A DNA stretch of 64,000 nt, taken from contig NZ_CP150235.1 of NCBI RefSeq assembly GCF_037974355.1, positions 4,712,001-4,776,000 of the forward strand, read 5' to 3'. The stretch is from Paenibacillus sp. FSL R5-0517. Lineage in GTDB: Bacteria > Bacillota > Bacilli > Paenibacillales > Paenibacillaceae. The translations under genes and the position numbers were made by a program. Each line of letters begins with the position of its first letter. Position 1 is the first letter of the stretch. Positions 24,242 to 33,377 of the stretch are shown in pieces. The notes under the pieces were generated by a model that worked only from the letters and a program-made list of their open reading frames with translations, made no database searches and had not been told where the DNA came from.

Positions 24242-24811
24242 TTACTCCTTTGGCTCTACATCCTCTATTCTGATATCAATCCGATCTTGATTCTTCGTCG
24301 TTGACATCGTATCTATCATGCGAATCGTCCACGTTCCTGCATCCTGATCAAATTGTACATCCTCAATCACAGGAACACGTAATTTTTCTCCATCTGGTGA
24401 GTATAGTCCACCCCGAATGGCGTCTGCCTCACTTAGATGGGCACCGTCTGGCGTATTTGGACAAGATACCGCTATCTTTTCTGCTCTGGCCTGTCCGGGA
24501 TAGGGCTGATTTTCCGGGCCTCCATCCGTCCAGACTTCAACATAGGAGCCGATCTGTGGATCAGGTGAATTGGAGAACCATTTTGCCGGATAATATCGAT
24601 CGGCTCCTCCATTGGAACTGTTATCTCGGTAGGCGGGATCAACCACAAGAATGGAATCGTCTTTACGATCAACCACATAACCAGTAAATCCATCTTCACT
24701 CGGTGCATTTGCTTGAGACTGCACGGCGTTGCACTCGATCTGTCCTGAACATCCCGTAAGGCATACGATTAGGGCTAAGAACAATATAAGGACTCGACGA
24801 AGATTGGTCAT
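24242..24811 (-). CDS. DUF3221-type lipoprotein
   Basis: A 189-residue lipoprotein. Signal MTNLRRVLILFLALIVCLTGC, with the lipobox CLTGC. The first mature domain (GFTGYVVDRKDDSILVVDPAYRDNSSNGGADRYYPAKWFSNSP) fits the OB-like DUF3221 pattern (G-x-V-x-x-x-D-x-x-x-I-L-V), and PQIGSYVEVWTDGGPENQPYPGQARAEKI is its second half. A C-terminal strand domain follows. Start ATG 24811 after AAAGGGGG. Function unknown. The gene may be cotranscribed with the membrane protein upstream. Confidence 0.8.
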   Translation of the reverse strand: MTNLRRVLILFLALIVCLTGCSGQIECNAVQSQANAPSEDGFTGYVVDRKDDSILVVDPAYRDNSSNGGADRYYPAKWFSNSPDPQIGSYVEVWTDGGPENQPYPGQARAEKIAVSCPNTPDGAHLSEADAIRGGLYSPDGEKLRVPVIEDVQFDQDAGTWTIRMIDTMSTTKNQDRIDIRIEDVEPKE

Positions 24812-24877
24812 ATGTACATCCCCCTTTAATAACACCTCTTTCTAAATTTAACGTTCCGTATCAGGTTATTGTTGCAT

Positions 24878-25207
24878 TCACTTCCTTATATCCCTTTTGT
24901 ACACGTACCTTCCCCAGATCACCAATGTTGCACATAACAAGACAGCACAGTAGGCCCAGACAAATAACATGGCAAGCCCTAACCCGATGTTGGCATCCAG
25001 GCGTTCATCAAAGATCTCTGTGAATAGCGAAAAACCAAGTGGCACGGCGCCAATAATGAAAAGTCCAATGGACCATGCACCCCAGCGTCGAAAACCGGTC
25101 CCCGCGCGAGTACTGGAAAGTTTGCGAATCCCTTGAGTCAGAAGCCACCAGATTAGAATAAATAATAGACAAGTTATAAGAATCTTCAGCATATCGTTCA
25201 TCTGCAT
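24878..25207 (-). CDS. small membrane protein, three transmembrane segments
   Basis: 109 residues: helix 1 LKILITCLLFILIWWLLT, helix 2 WSIGLFIIGAVPLGFSLF and helix 3 LGLAMLFVWAYCAVLLCATLVIW, with a basic loop between 1 and 2 (RKLSSTRAGTGFRR). No family recognised. ATG 25207 after AGGAGGTACACGAT. It is encoded just upstream of the DUF3221 lipoprotein, the likely operon partner. Confidence 0.7.
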   Translation of the reverse strand: MQMNDMLKILITCLLFILIWWLLTQGIRKLSSTRAGTGFRRWGAWSIGLFIIGAVPLGFSLFTEIFDERLDANIGLGLAMLFVWAYCAVLLCATLVIWGRYVYKRDIRK

Positions 25208-25342
25208 ATCGTGTACCTCCTATATCTTGCAAAATGATGAACATATCTTGTACGTTAAGCGTTCTCTTTACTATATTACCCGTTTCCATATCCATGATCA
25301 CAGGCAGATAAGAGCAGCGCCCCCTGACCCACACTTGATCAT

Positions 25343-25396
25343 GAAAAAGAAAAACGCCTCCGTCCTGACCCCTTCCAAGTCAAGAACGATGGCGTT
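25343..25396 (-). terminator. terminator of the siderophore permease-exporter operon
   Basis: Minus-strand long stem beginning AACGCC/GGCGTT with inner pairs around TTGGAAGG, followed by TTTTTCTTTTTC. Confidence 0.85.
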
Positions 25397-25433
25397 AATT
25401 TCCGTATTACATTGTTAACCCACATCGAACAGG

Positions 25434-27149
25434 TTACGCGCCAAACTGCGCATAGTGAAGGCGGCTGTAGACCCCACCTGCTGCGAGTAATTCTTCATGA
25501 CGTCCCTGCTCCGTAATGCCTTGTTCGGCTACTACAATAATGCGGTCCGCATTTTTGATCGTTGCCAGCCTGTGAGCGATGACCAGTGTAGTCCGGCCTT
25601 CGGACAGCTCAGCCAGCGATTGCTGAATGGCTGCTTCCGTTTCTGTATCCAGCGCGGATGTGGCTTCGTCCAGAATTAGAATCGGTGGGTTTTTCAGAAA
25701 CATGCGGGCAATGGACAAACGCTGTTTCTGTCCACCGGACAACTTCACGCCGCGTTCACCAATCAACGTATCCAACCCTTCCGGCATCGATTGAATCAAA
25801 GACTCCATCTGTGCTCGTCTGGCAGCCATCCAGATTTCTTCTTCGGATGCATCCAGCTTGCCGTAGGCAATGTTCTCCCGGATGGTTCCATCGAAGAGGA
25901 ATACGTCCTGTTGTACAATTCCGATATGACTACGCAAGGAATCCAGCGTCATATTCTGAATCTCCTGCCCATCAATCGTGATGCGACCTTCCAGCACATC
26001 ATAGAATCGCGGCAGCAGACTGCACAACGTTGTTTTACCCGCCCCGGATGGACCGACAAGAGCGACCGTTTCGCCAGCTTGCACGCTCAGATCGATACCT
26101 TTGAGCACAGGCTCCTGATCCGAATAACCAAAGGTCACTTGCTCATAACGAATATCTCCACGTAAATGGGATACCGATACAGCCCCTGGACGATCTTCCA
26201 CATCCGGTTCCATATCAAGCAGCTCTGTATATCGTTTGAAGCCTGCAATCCCCTTTGGATACGTCTCAATAACCGAGTTGATCTTCTGAATGGGTGTCAG
26301 GAACACATTGGACAACATGATAAATGCAATGAACTGACCGTAAGTCATGCTGCCGTTAATGACAAACCATGTTCCGCATACCAGAACAAAGAGGGATACC
26401 AGCTTCATCAGCATGTAACTGACAGAGGAGTTCCAGGCCATGATTTTGTATGCAATCAGTTTGGTTTGACGGAAACGACCGTTGTTTACTGCAAATTGTG
26501 CTTTTTCATGCTCTTCATTGGCAAAAGCCTGAACAACACGGATACCTGTAATATTGTTCTCTACACGAGCGTTGAAGTCGGCAATATCTCCGAACATTCG
26601 GCTGAATGCCTTGGACATCTTGCTGCCAAAGTAGAGCGAGAGATAAATAATCAGTGGCACGATGATAAAGGTTAACACCGCCAGATTTCCGTTAATGCTC
26701 ATCATGATGCTGAATGCACCGATCAGTGTCATCACCGCGATAAATACATCCTCTGGACCATGATGGGCAATCTCACCGATATCCATCAGATCGTTAGTCA
26801 TGCGGGACACGAGGTGTCCTGTTTTCGTATTATCAAAGAAACGGAACGATAACTTCTGCACATGATTAAACAGACTTTTACGCATATCCGTCTCGATGTT
26901 AATCCCCAGCTTGTGTCCCCAATAGGTAACTACGAAGTTCAGAAAGGAATTCAGGAAGTAGATGCCGAGCAATGCCAGACACGCCCATAGAATCCAGTCC
27001 CAGCGTCCTCCTGGCAGCAGATCATCAACTACCCGGTTGACCGCCAGTGGAAAAGCCAGTTCAAGCAGCGCGACCAGAATCGCACAGCTAAAGTCAAGAA
27101 TAAAGAGCTTTTTGTAAGGCCTGTAATAGGCAAAGAAACGGCGAAGCAT
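25434..27149 (-). CDS. ABC exporter, fused permease and ATPase half-transporter
   Basis: A 571-residue half-transporter with a six-helix permease domain (residues 1-310) and a nucleotide-binding domain: Walker A GPSGAGKTT, Q-loop IVQQDVFLF, signature LSGGQKQR, Walker B ILILDEATSALD, switch His in VIAHRL. It resembles MsbA-like lipid or peptide exporters and the siderophore exporter-type half ABCs. As the third gene downstream of two FecCD permeases under a Fur-box promoter it may export or recycle a siderophore; that is inference. The ATG follows AAGGAGGACTTGAGTCC. It acts as a homodimer by family rule. Confidence 0.92.
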   Translation of the reverse strand: MLRRFFAYYRPYKKLFILDFSCAILVALLELAFPLAVNRVVDDLLPGGRWDWILWACLALLGIYFLNSFLNFVVTYWGHKLGINIETDMRKSLFNHVQKLSFRFFDNTKTGHLVSRMTNDLMDIGEIAHHGPEDVFIAVMTLIGAFSIMMSINGNLAVLTFIIVPLIIYLSLYFGSKMSKAFSRMFGDIADFNARVENNITGIRVVQAFANEEHEKAQFAVNNGRFRQTKLIAYKIMAWNSSVSYMLMKLVSLFVLVCGTWFVINGSMTYGQFIAFIMLSNVFLTPIQKINSVIETYPKGIAGFKRYTELLDMEPDVEDRPGAVSVSHLRGDIRYEQVTFGYSDQEPVLKGIDLSVQAGETVALVGPSGAGKTTLCSLLPRFYDVLEGRITIDGQEIQNMTLDSLRSHIGIVQQDVFLFDGTIRENIAYGKLDASEEEIWMAARRAQMESLIQSMPEGLDTLIGERGVKLSGGQKQRLSIARMFLKNPPILILDEATSALDTETEAAIQQSLAELSEGRTTLVIAHRLATIKNADRIIVVAEQGITEQGRHEELLAAGGVYSRLHYAQFGA

Positions 27150-27193
27150 GGACTCAAGTCCTCCTTATGCAATCACACAACAATGATTACGTT

Positions 27194-28225
27194 CTATTTC
27201 GTCTTGCTTAAGAGATACAGGAAGTATGGCGCACCAATAATGGCAACCAGGATACCCGCAGGAATCTCAGAAGGCTGCAGGATGACACGACCCAAGGTAT
27301 CTGCAACCAGTACGAGCAATGAACCGATCAGGGCCGATGCAGGTAACAGGAATTGATGTTTTGGACCCACCAGACGACGCGCCAAATGCGGCCCGATCAG
27401 CCCCACAAAACCGATTCCCCCACTCACAGATACACATGAGCCGGCAAGACCTACAGCAGCGGCAAGCAAAATAAGTCGCTCACGCTCAACCGGGGTCCCG
27501 AGTCCGCTGGCAGTCTGGTCACCCAGATTCAGCACATTCAATACTCGTGCCTTATACAGAACAAGCGGTACAAGAATGATAAGAAACGGTAGTAGAGCCG
27601 TTACAAACTTCCAGTTTGAACCCCAGATGCTGCCTGCCATCCAGGTTGCTACAAATTGATACTTTTCCGGACTAAGCCGTAAGGTAAGCACGATCATGGC
27701 AGAACTGATTCCCGCCGCTACCCCGATTCCCGTAAGCAACATACGCGTAGGCAGGATGCCCTCTCCTTTTTTGTAAGAGAGAACGTAGATCAGAAATGCA
27801 GCAAAACCGGAACCGATCAGGGCCAGAATAGGCAAAAGAAATACCGGCGCTGCTGTCGTTGTCGGGAAAAAGGAAACAAATAACATAACGACCAGACCCG
27901 CACCTGCATTAATCCCGAGGATCCCTGGATCTGCCAGCGCATTCCGAGATACCCCCTGCAAAATACTACCTGATAACGCAAGTCCTGCTCCGACCAGCAC
28001 CGAAATCACAATACGTGGCAAACGGAATTCAAACAGGATCAATTCCTGTTTCGCCGTGCCTCCACCAAACAGGGTACGCATCACTTCAAGCGGCGACAGC
28101 TTGGTAAAACCCGTATTCATGCTCACTACAAAAGCCGTAATAATTAATAGGGCAAGTACAATGAGAACAATCGTACTTTTGGTTCTCTTCTTGCGCTCTG
28201 CTCCAACTATTGTTGAGGATTCCAT
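27194..28225 (-). CDS. FecCD-type iron-siderophore ABC permease (second)
   Basis: A 343-residue BtuC/FecCD permease with about nine or ten transmembrane helices. Typical elements are LPRIVISVLVGAGLALSGSILQGVSRNALADPGILGINAGAG near 69-111, the coupling helix IGPHLARRLVG, and the ending EIPAGILVAIIGAPYFLYLLSK. It partners the preceding gene as a heterodimer, as YfiZ-YfhA do in bacilli for hydroxamate siderophores. The ATG follows GGAGGACTCTGTAAAG; the upstream stop is two bases away. No substrate-binding protein or ATPase is encoded nearby, so these must come from elsewhere. Confidence 0.9.
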   Translation of the reverse strand: MESSTIVGAERKKRTKSTIVLIVLALLIITAFVVSMNTGFTKLSPLEVMRTLFGGGTAKQELILFEFRLPRIVISVLVGAGLALSGSILQGVSRNALADPGILGINAGAGLVVMLFVSFFPTTTAAPVFLLPILALIGSGFAAFLIYVLSYKKGEGILPTRMLLTGIGVAAGISSAMIVLTLRLSPEKYQFVATWMAGSIWGSNWKFVTALLPFLIILVPLVLYKARVLNVLNLGDQTASGLGTPVERERLILLAAAVGLAGSCVSVSGGIGFVGLIGPHLARRLVGPKHQFLLPASALIGSLLVLVADTLGRVILQPSEIPAGILVAIIGAPYFLYLLSKTK

Positions 28226-28227
28226 CT

Positions 28228-29283
28228 TTACAGAGTCCTCCTTTCTTTACGTGCCAGATATAGGAAGAATGGTACCCCGATGAGGGCAACCAATGCGCCA
28301 ATTGGTGTCTCGTACGGCGGGTTAATCATACGTGCAGCCAGATCCGCAAATACAAGCAGCAAACTACCCATCACAGCGGAACATGGGATAATCCAGCGAT
28401 AATCGACTCCAACCAGCTTCCGCGTAAGATGGGGAATAATGAGTCCTACAAAACCAACCGCACCCACCACCGACACAGCCGTACCCGCAAGTATCAGTAC
28501 AACAATCAGACCTATGAGCTTGATCAGCCCCGTACGTTGCCCCAAGCCCACCGCAATATCTTCTCCGAGACTAAGCAGAGTAATAGAACGGGAGATGAGA
28601 AGACCTGCAATTAGTGCCGCGAGTACCCATGGGAACATGATTTCAAGTTGAGACCATTTCGTTCCGGCTACACCACCGGCTGTCCAGAATGCCAGATCTT
28701 GTCCAATTCTGAAATACAATGCAATCCCTTCACTGAGTGCCGACAACATCGCTGATACTGCTGCACCTGCAAGCACAAGGCGTAGTGGTGTTAGACCCGA
28801 TTTGGAAGCTGCACCAAAACCATACACCAACAGGACACCAAGCCCTGCCCCAAGGAAGGAATACATAATGATGTACATAAATGGCAATCCTGGGAAGAAA
28901 GCAAAACAAACTGCAAGCGCAAATCCAGCTCCCGCATTTAGCCCAAGCAGACCTGAATCGGCCAGCGGGTTACGAGTCATGCCCTGCATGATTGCACCAG
29001 CCACAGCGAAACATGCACCCACCATGGCTCCTCCAAGAATACGTGGTAACCGAATCTCCCATATGATCTGGTGAGGGGTCAACTCCGGATTGAAATCAAA
29101 GATGGCTTTCCAGACTACACTAAGCTTAATATCAGCAGCGCCAAAAGAAATGGACAACGCCATACCCAGAGCGAGTAGCAAAATTCCCCCTGTAAGAATA
29201 AGTGTGGCTGCCCACGGACGAGTGTGAATCTTCGCTGTGGGTGAATCCGGATTATGTTTTTCTGGTGAAGCTTGTGAACTCAT
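28228..29283 (-). CDS. FecCD-type iron-siderophore ABC permease (first)
   Basis: A 351-residue FecCD permease, first gene of the operon. A hydrophilic tail precedes membrane helix 1 (WAATLILTGGILLLALGMAL). LPRILGGAMVGACFAVAGAIMQGMTRNPLADSGLLGLNAGAG and IPHLTRKLVGVDYRWIIP are permease signatures. The Fur-box-like site 29362-29380 lies upstream, so iron-repressed control is expected. The ATG at 29283 follows GAGGGTGGGCGCGT. It forms the import channel with the next gene; a binding protein is not encoded here. Confidence 0.9.
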   Translation of the reverse strand: MSSQASPEKHNPDSPTAKIHTRPWAATLILTGGILLLALGMALSISFGAADIKLSVVWKAIFDFNPELTPHQIIWEIRLPRILGGAMVGACFAVAGAIMQGMTRNPLADSGLLGLNAGAGFALAVCFAFFPGLPFMYIIMYSFLGAGLGVLLVYGFGAASKSGLTPLRLVLAGAAVSAMLSALSEGIALYFRIGQDLAFWTAGGVAGTKWSQLEIMFPWVLAALIAGLLISRSITLLSLGEDIAVGLGQRTGLIKLIGLIVVLILAGTAVSVVGAVGFVGLIIPHLTRKLVGVDYRWIIPCSAVMGSLLLVFADLAARMINPPYETPIGALVALIGVPFFLYLARKERRTL

Positions 29284-29361
29284 ACGCGCCCACCCTCGTT
29301 ATGAGTGGAGCTCTTCAAACCTATGTACATAACAATCACCTCTCTATAAATACCAAACTTT

Positions 29362-29380
29362 AATGATATTGATTCTCATT
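29362..29380 (-). promoter_or_regulatory. Fur box upstream of the siderophore permease operon
   Basis: AATGATATTGATTCTCATT contains TGATATT-G-ATTCTCA, which matches the TGATAAT-N-ATTATCA Fur core at 12 of 14 arm positions. It is about 80 bases upstream of the first permease gene. Confidence 0.75.
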
Positions 29381-29473
29381 CCCATAGACCATTGTAAGTG
29401 AATCTATAGGCTCTGGCAATGGACAAATAGGACATGTTTAATGCATATATGAAGATTTGCACATAATTTCACA

Positions 29474-29516
29474 CGCAAAAAGGCCATGTAGGAGCCAAAA
29501 AGCTCGAACACAGCCT
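29474..29516 (-). terminator. terminator of the glycerophosphodiesterase gene
   Basis: Minus-strand stem AAGGC/GCCTT with an inner GAGC/GCTC pair, followed by TTTTTGCG, about 40 bases after the stop at 29556. Confidence 0.65.
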
Positions 29517-29555
29517 TGTCATTACATATGTAGAACATATAAAAAACAGACTCGT

Positions 29556-30293
29556 TTAACGGGCTGGTACCTTAATTAAGGAGGCCAGGACATCTGGAGC
29601 ATCGGTAATGATTCCTTGCACACCCATGTCAATCATGGCCTGCATCTCGGCAGGATCGTTCACTGTAAATGGATAGGTAACAATGCCATGGGCCAGTGTA
29701 GCAGAAACATCTTGTTGTGTGACTGCCAGCTTGTAGGGATGAAGGCCGGAAGCTTCGAGTTTGGCTGCATAATCATAGGGACGGTACAACTTTTCCATAT
29801 ATAGAAGTGCTGTACGGATCTCCGGGGCAAGACGTTTACATCTCACGAGCGAAGCATGATTGAAACTGGACAGCACGACCTGTTGCTCCAGATTCCAGTC
29901 CCGGATCGCCTGTATAACCTTCTCTTCCATCCCCTTATAACTCACAATACCATTTTTCAATTCCAGATTAAGCAGCGTTCCTTTCCCCTGTACGAGCTTG
30001 AATAACTCCTCCAGCGAAGGAATACGCTCCCCGGCAAAATCGGCATGGAACCAGGATCCGGCATCCCGGGTGCGCAATTGATCGTAACTTGTATCCTTAA
30101 CCCAGCCTTCTGCGCCACCAGTTCGGCTTAACGTCTCATCATGAATCAGTACCAGTCTGCCATCACTCGTCATCTGCACATCGGTTTCAATCCCTGTTGC
30201 TCCAAGCTCCAGACTCCGTTCAAAAGCACTCATCGTGTTCTCCGGGCATACGGCAGATGCACCGCGATGGGCAATTATCTCCACGTTCCTCAT
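29556..30293 (-). CDS. glycerophosphodiester phosphodiesterase
   Basis: Hydrolyses glycerophosphodiesters to glycerol-3-phosphate and an alcohol. From the start MRNVEIIAHRGASAVCPENT, the catalytic His9 and Arg10 in AHRGASA, metal ligands Glu36 and Asp38 in TGIETDVQ and His51 in VLIHDETLSR are all present, in the order of the GDPD TIM barrel. About 245 residues, without a signal peptide, so cytoplasmic (UgpQ-like). ATG 30293 follows GGAGGCGCTGGA; an upstream ATG at 30314 is unlikely. Monocistronic. Confidence 0.94.
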   Translation of the reverse strand: MRNVEIIAHRGASAVCPENTMSAFERSLELGATGIETDVQMTSDGRLVLIHDETLSRTGGAEGWVKDTSYDQLRTRDAGSWFHADFAGERIPSLEELFKLVQGKGTLLNLELKNGIVSYKGMEEKVIQAIRDWNLEQQVVLSSFNHASLVRCKRLAPEIRTALLYMEKLYRPYDYAAKLEASGLHPYKLAVTQQDVSATLAHGIVTYPFTVNDPAEMQAMIDMGVQGIITDAPDVLASLIKVPAR

Positions 30294-30524
30294 TCCAGCG
30301 CCTCCTGTGTTCAAGCTTCACTCTATGATCATCACTATAAACACAGTTTGTTAGACCTGTATTAACGGAGCGTATAATGGGTTGCCTGCTTCGCTAACAC
30401 TAGCGGCCAAGTTGATTATCTAACGGGCTGGGGATTCACTCATTTTTGCGAACTCAATCTGAAAATCGACATAACATAGTATGAACGATGGAAGCACCGA
30501 ACTCCGCTATAAGGAGGTTGACTA

Positions 30525-30791
30525 TTGAATCCCTCAAAGAAAAAATCGATACCTACGCGTGCTCACACATCCCAGTTACAGTCGGCTTCCAGGCTTTCCA
30601 GATCATCTGTCCATATCAAAAACAAATCCGGCAAGACGGCTAATCAGCGTTCTTTTAACTCCACTTCATCAAGCACACTGGATCAGCTGGCTATTGTTGC
30701 AGCAATACTATCCTTAATTGCAGCTGCCATCGGGCTATATATCGCCTGGAAATCGTTAAGTGTTCCGGATCAAACTGCTGTGGTAGTGTAG
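30525..30791 (+). CDS. Ser-rich single-pass membrane protein
   Basis: 88 residues with a Ser/Lys-rich N-terminal half (KKKSIPTRAHTSQLQSASRL ... SFNSTSSSTL) and one transmembrane helix (LAIVAAILSLIAAAIGLYIAW) near the C-terminus. TTG start at 30525 after GGAGGTTGACTA. No family recognised. The low-complexity N-terminus keeps confidence moderate. Confidence 0.6.
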   Translation: MNPSKKKSIPTRAHTSQLQSASRLSRSSVHIKNKSGKTANQRSFNSTSSSTLDQLAIVAAILSLIAAAIGLYIAWKSLSVPDQTAVVV

Positions 30792-30916
30792 ACTGCTTGT
30801 TGCGCAGCTATTGGCTCAGGAGGCTTTCTCCTGCTTCTGAACTTATTCAGGGGCAGGTTTTTGCTTTTTCAATTACTCAACGTATTCTGGAAATGTCAAA
30901 AAACCGTTCCCCTGAA

Positions 30917-30936
30917 ACGCCGGCATATACCGGCGT
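30917..30936. repeat. perfect 7-bp hairpin in an otherwise empty stretch
   Basis: ACGCCGG/CCGGCGT with loop CATATA. No T tract follows on either strand, so terminator function is doubtful. The rest of 30792-31008 shows nothing else. Confidence 0.4.
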
Positions 30937-31008
30937 CTCTATGGAAAGGTCATTTTTATTCGGGCGCTGCCTCTGCAACGTCATTCCCGTCCCGGGATAC
31001 TGACCGAA

Positions 31009-31137
31009 TTACAGAATGAATGTGCGTGAGATAATAACCAACAGAATGAACAATACAAGAATTGCACCTGTCGATGTCCATGCTCCACCACCGAAGCCTC
31101 CGCAATACCCGTAACCTGTACCTTTGAGTTCGCTCAT
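31009..31137 (-). CDS. YjcZ-family sporulation microprotein
   Basis: 42 residues: MSELKGTGYGYCGGFGGGAW then a hydrophobic helix (STGAILVLFILLVIIS) and RTFIL. The Gly/Tyr/Cys-rich N-terminus plus the A-x-L-V-x-F-I-L-L-V-I-I helix is the YjcZ/YfkK-type pattern of small sporulation proteins. GAGGGGAGTGTCACTG precedes the ATG. A paralogue lies at 44800-44919. No enzymatic activity is expected; it may sit in the spore membrane or coat. Confidence 0.85.
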   Translation of the reverse strand: MSELKGTGYGYCGGFGGGAWTSTGAILVLFILLVIISRTFIL

Positions 31138-31256
31138 CAGTGACACTCCCCTCTTCATCAAAGTACACTATAGACTATGTCCGATAGCGCAACTTGCTTG
31201 GGCAGTTCGAAAATTCTCCCGAGGAGTGATTGGGTACAGGCATTCTTCTTATGCAC

Positions 31257-31841
31257 TCATTTCCCGTTAAGTTGTGACCACTTCTGAGTCAACTCTGCAG
31301 GAATATAGGATGACATTTGCTTGATCAGTTCAGCCGGATCCGATTCCAGACTCCACAGACTGAGATGCGAGGTGTTAGAGAATCCCTCCTGTACACTATG
31401 TTCTACCATCTTCATCAGCGGTCCATAATATCCGTTGACATTCAATAAGCCAACAGGCTTACGATGAATGCCGATCTGTGCCCAGCACAGTACCTCGAAT
31501 AGTTCTTCAAATGTACCCATACCTCCGGGAAGCGCAATGAAGCCATCGGATAATTCAGCCATCGTAGCCTTGCGTTCATGCATGGTTCCCACTTCAATCA
31601 GTTGTGTGAGCCCTCCATGAACAACCTCACCCCGGAATAATCCCGTAGGCATAACCCCGATTACTTCTCCCCCTTGCTCAAGAGCAGCATCGGCTACTGC
31701 ACCCATCAGACCCATGCAAGAACCACCATAAACCAGCGCATACCCACGATCGGCAATCTGTTTGCCAAGTTGAACAGCCTTCTCTGTATAATCGGGGTGA
31801 TTTCCCGGATTGGAGCCTGCAAAAACAGCTATACGTTTCAA
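31257..31841 (-). CDS. LOG family protein (Rossmann-fold phosphoribohydrolase)
   Basis: 194 residues. FAGSNPGNHPDY at the N-terminus, YGGSCMGLMGAVADAAL and the PGGMGTFEELFE motif (residues about 105-116) are the LOG/TIGR00730 signature. LOG enzymes hydrolyse cytokinin or other nucleoside 5'-monophosphate N-glycosidic bonds; the bacterial substrate is usually AMP-like. TTG start at 31841 with GGAGTGAAATCCA upstream. The gene is monocistronic. The name lysine decarboxylase found in old annotations does not apply. Confidence 0.9.
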   Translation of the reverse strand: MKRIAVFAGSNPGNHPDYTEKAVQLGKQIADRGYALVYGGSCMGLMGAVADAALEQGGEVIGVMPTGLFRGEVVHGGLTQLIEVGTMHERKATMAELSDGFIALPGGMGTFEELFEVLCWAQIGIHRKPVGLLNVNGYYGPLMKMVEHSVQEGFSNTSHLSLWSLESDPAELIKQMSSYIPAELTQKWSQLNGK

Positions 31842-31923
31842 TGGATTTCACTCCTTCTCATGATCTATCTTAATAGTATACAACATGAATGTTATGGGTA
31901 TGTACAACAGGTTAACAGAACCC

Positions 31924-31962
31924 ATGGACAAAAAAATACCCGACCGTTTGCAGCCGGCCGGG
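31924..31962 (-). terminator. terminator after the 139-residue protein gene
   Basis: Minus-strand stem CCCGGCCG/CGGTCGGG followed by TATTTTTTTG, about 110 bases after the stop at 32074. Confidence 0.75.
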
Positions 31963-32073
31963 CTCCCATTTCAGTACACATCAATTTAGAAGGGGTTGTT
32001 ACTACCTAATATACAGAACAAACATTAAATCCGTATGATTTTTGCATGAAATGAGTATTAAATCTTCGTATAT

Positions 32074-32493
32074 CTAACGTATGCCACGGCGTGAACGTAC
32101 GACAAACATATGCTTGTCTTTACGAAGAACCCGACCATCTGCAAGTTCAACCTGATCCTCGTCATGACGCAGAATCGTTGTGCATAACGCTACAATTTTG
32201 GCCCGGCGCCAGATCATAACCTGTGACTTGAAATAGATTGCATTTTCGAACTGAATCGCCTTTTTCATCACATATCCAACCTTGTGCACTTCAGAACGTG
32301 CTTTCTTTAAGGGAAGACTCTCTTCGGGAAGAGGTCTGATCATTGCGATATTGTCAAACGACACCTTAATCCGTTTCGGTCCGATCCGCACACATTCCGC
32401 TTCTTCATCCCACTCGACCAGCGTTCCCTTCAATGGCTCCCGTATGCCTGTTGCACGATATACCGCTACTTTTCGTCCTATCCAATGTCGCAA
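32074..32493 (-). CDS. conserved hypothetical protein, KOW/SH3-like N-terminus
   Basis: About 139 residues, soluble and basic. LRHWIGRKVAVYRATGIREPLKGTLVEWDEEAECVRIGPKRIKVSFDNIAMI looks like a small beta-barrel; the second half (KKAIQFENAIYFKSQVMIWRRAKIVALCTTILRHDEDQVELADGRVLRKDKHMFVVRS) repeats a similar strand pattern. No family recognised. Start: TTG 32493 with the full consensus GGAGGTGA five bases upstream, better than ATG 32508, which contains part of it. Only 19 bases separate it from ung, indicating cotranscription. Confidence 0.7.
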   Translation of the reverse strand: MRHWIGRKVAVYRATGIREPLKGTLVEWDEEAECVRIGPKRIKVSFDNIAMIRPLPEESLPLKKARSEVHKVGYVMKKAIQFENAIYFKSQVMIWRRAKIVALCTTILRHDEDQVELADGRVLRKDKHMFVVRSRRGIR

Positions 32494-32512
32494 TGTTCTC
32501 ACCTCCATCTGT

Positions 32513-33181
32513 CTAGTTTTCAGGTATCTTCCAATCGATCGGTTCAATACCTTTGGAGGTCAAGAATTCATTGGCTTTGGAAAAGGGACGACTGCCGAGG
32601 AATCCGCGATGCGCAGCCAGTGGACTGGGATGTGTAGACTCCAGTACCAGATGTTTGTCCCTGTTAATAAATGCACCTTTCTTCTGGGCATGACTGCCCC
32701 ACAGCATAAAGACCATTGGCTCTGAACGTTCATTCAGCGCGCGAATGACAGCATCCGTAAACGTCTGCCAGCCCAATGCCTGATGCGAGTTCGGCTGACC
32801 TTCACGGACCGTGAGAACAGCATTTAATAACAGAACCCCCTGCTGAGCCCAGTGGACCAGAGATCCGTGATTCGGAATTGGCAGGCCCAGATCGGCCTGA
32901 AGTTCCTTGTATATATTTTTCAGAGAAGGAGGTACGCGTACCCCCGGTCTAACCGAAAAGCTTAATCCATGAGCCTGACCCGCACCGTGATAAGGGTCCT
33001 GACCAATAATAACGGCCTTAACCTGATGATATGGCGTCAGCTTCAGTGCGGAGAACAAGTCTTCTTTCGGCGGAAAGACCGTCTGCGTCTTGTACTCGGC
33101 GGCGAGGGTATAACGAATTTTGTTAAAATATTCGGCTTCCGTCTCTTCCTGTAGCACCTTGTCCCAATCGTTTCCAAACAT
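32513..33181 (-). CDS. ung: uracil-DNA glycosylase, family 1
   Basis: Removes uracil from DNA to start base-excision repair. The water-activating loop GQDPYH (60-65, Asp62), AHGLSFSV, the DNA-minor-groove loop HPSPLAAHRGF (about 184-194) and the final W are all present. 222 residues is standard. ATG 33181 after GGAGCCTATACAT. It is upstream of the 139-residue protein in the same operon. Confidence 0.97.
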   Translation of the reverse strand: MFGNDWDKVLQEETEAEYFNKIRYTLAAEYKTQTVFPPKEDLFSALKLTPYHQVKAVIIGQDPYHGAGQAHGLSFSVRPGVRVPPSLKNIYKELQADLGLPIPNHGSLVHWAQQGVLLLNAVLTVREGQPNSHQALGWQTFTDAVIRALNERSEPMVFMLWGSHAQKKGAFINRDKHLVLESTHPSPLAAHRGFLGSRPFSKANEFLTSKGIEPIDWKIPEN

Positions 33182-33377
33182 ATGTATAGGCTCCTTTCCC
33201 CTGATGAATGCAATTACGTGCAGCCCAACTACCGGGCTCTTCCTTCTGAGAGCCGCATGTCATGCAACTCATAGACTATCCACCATTTTAACATAACCGG
33301 GGACAGCAGACCAGAATCGTGCATCAGGGTATACGTTCACCTCAAATTAAACCTTGTTCTTGCTGCGTTCAGTATAA

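Noticed and set aside
26166..26675. 169-codon plus-strand frame opposite the ABC exporter
   Set aside because: Antisense to a well-supported ABC gene, no start site.
30792..31008. small gene between the Ser-rich and YjcZ-like proteins
   Set aside because: No frame with a ribosome binding site; only the 7-bp hairpin is visible.
31257..31841. lysine decarboxylase
   Set aside because: PGGxGTxxE places it in the LOG family; the lysine decarboxylase name is a known mis-annotation.
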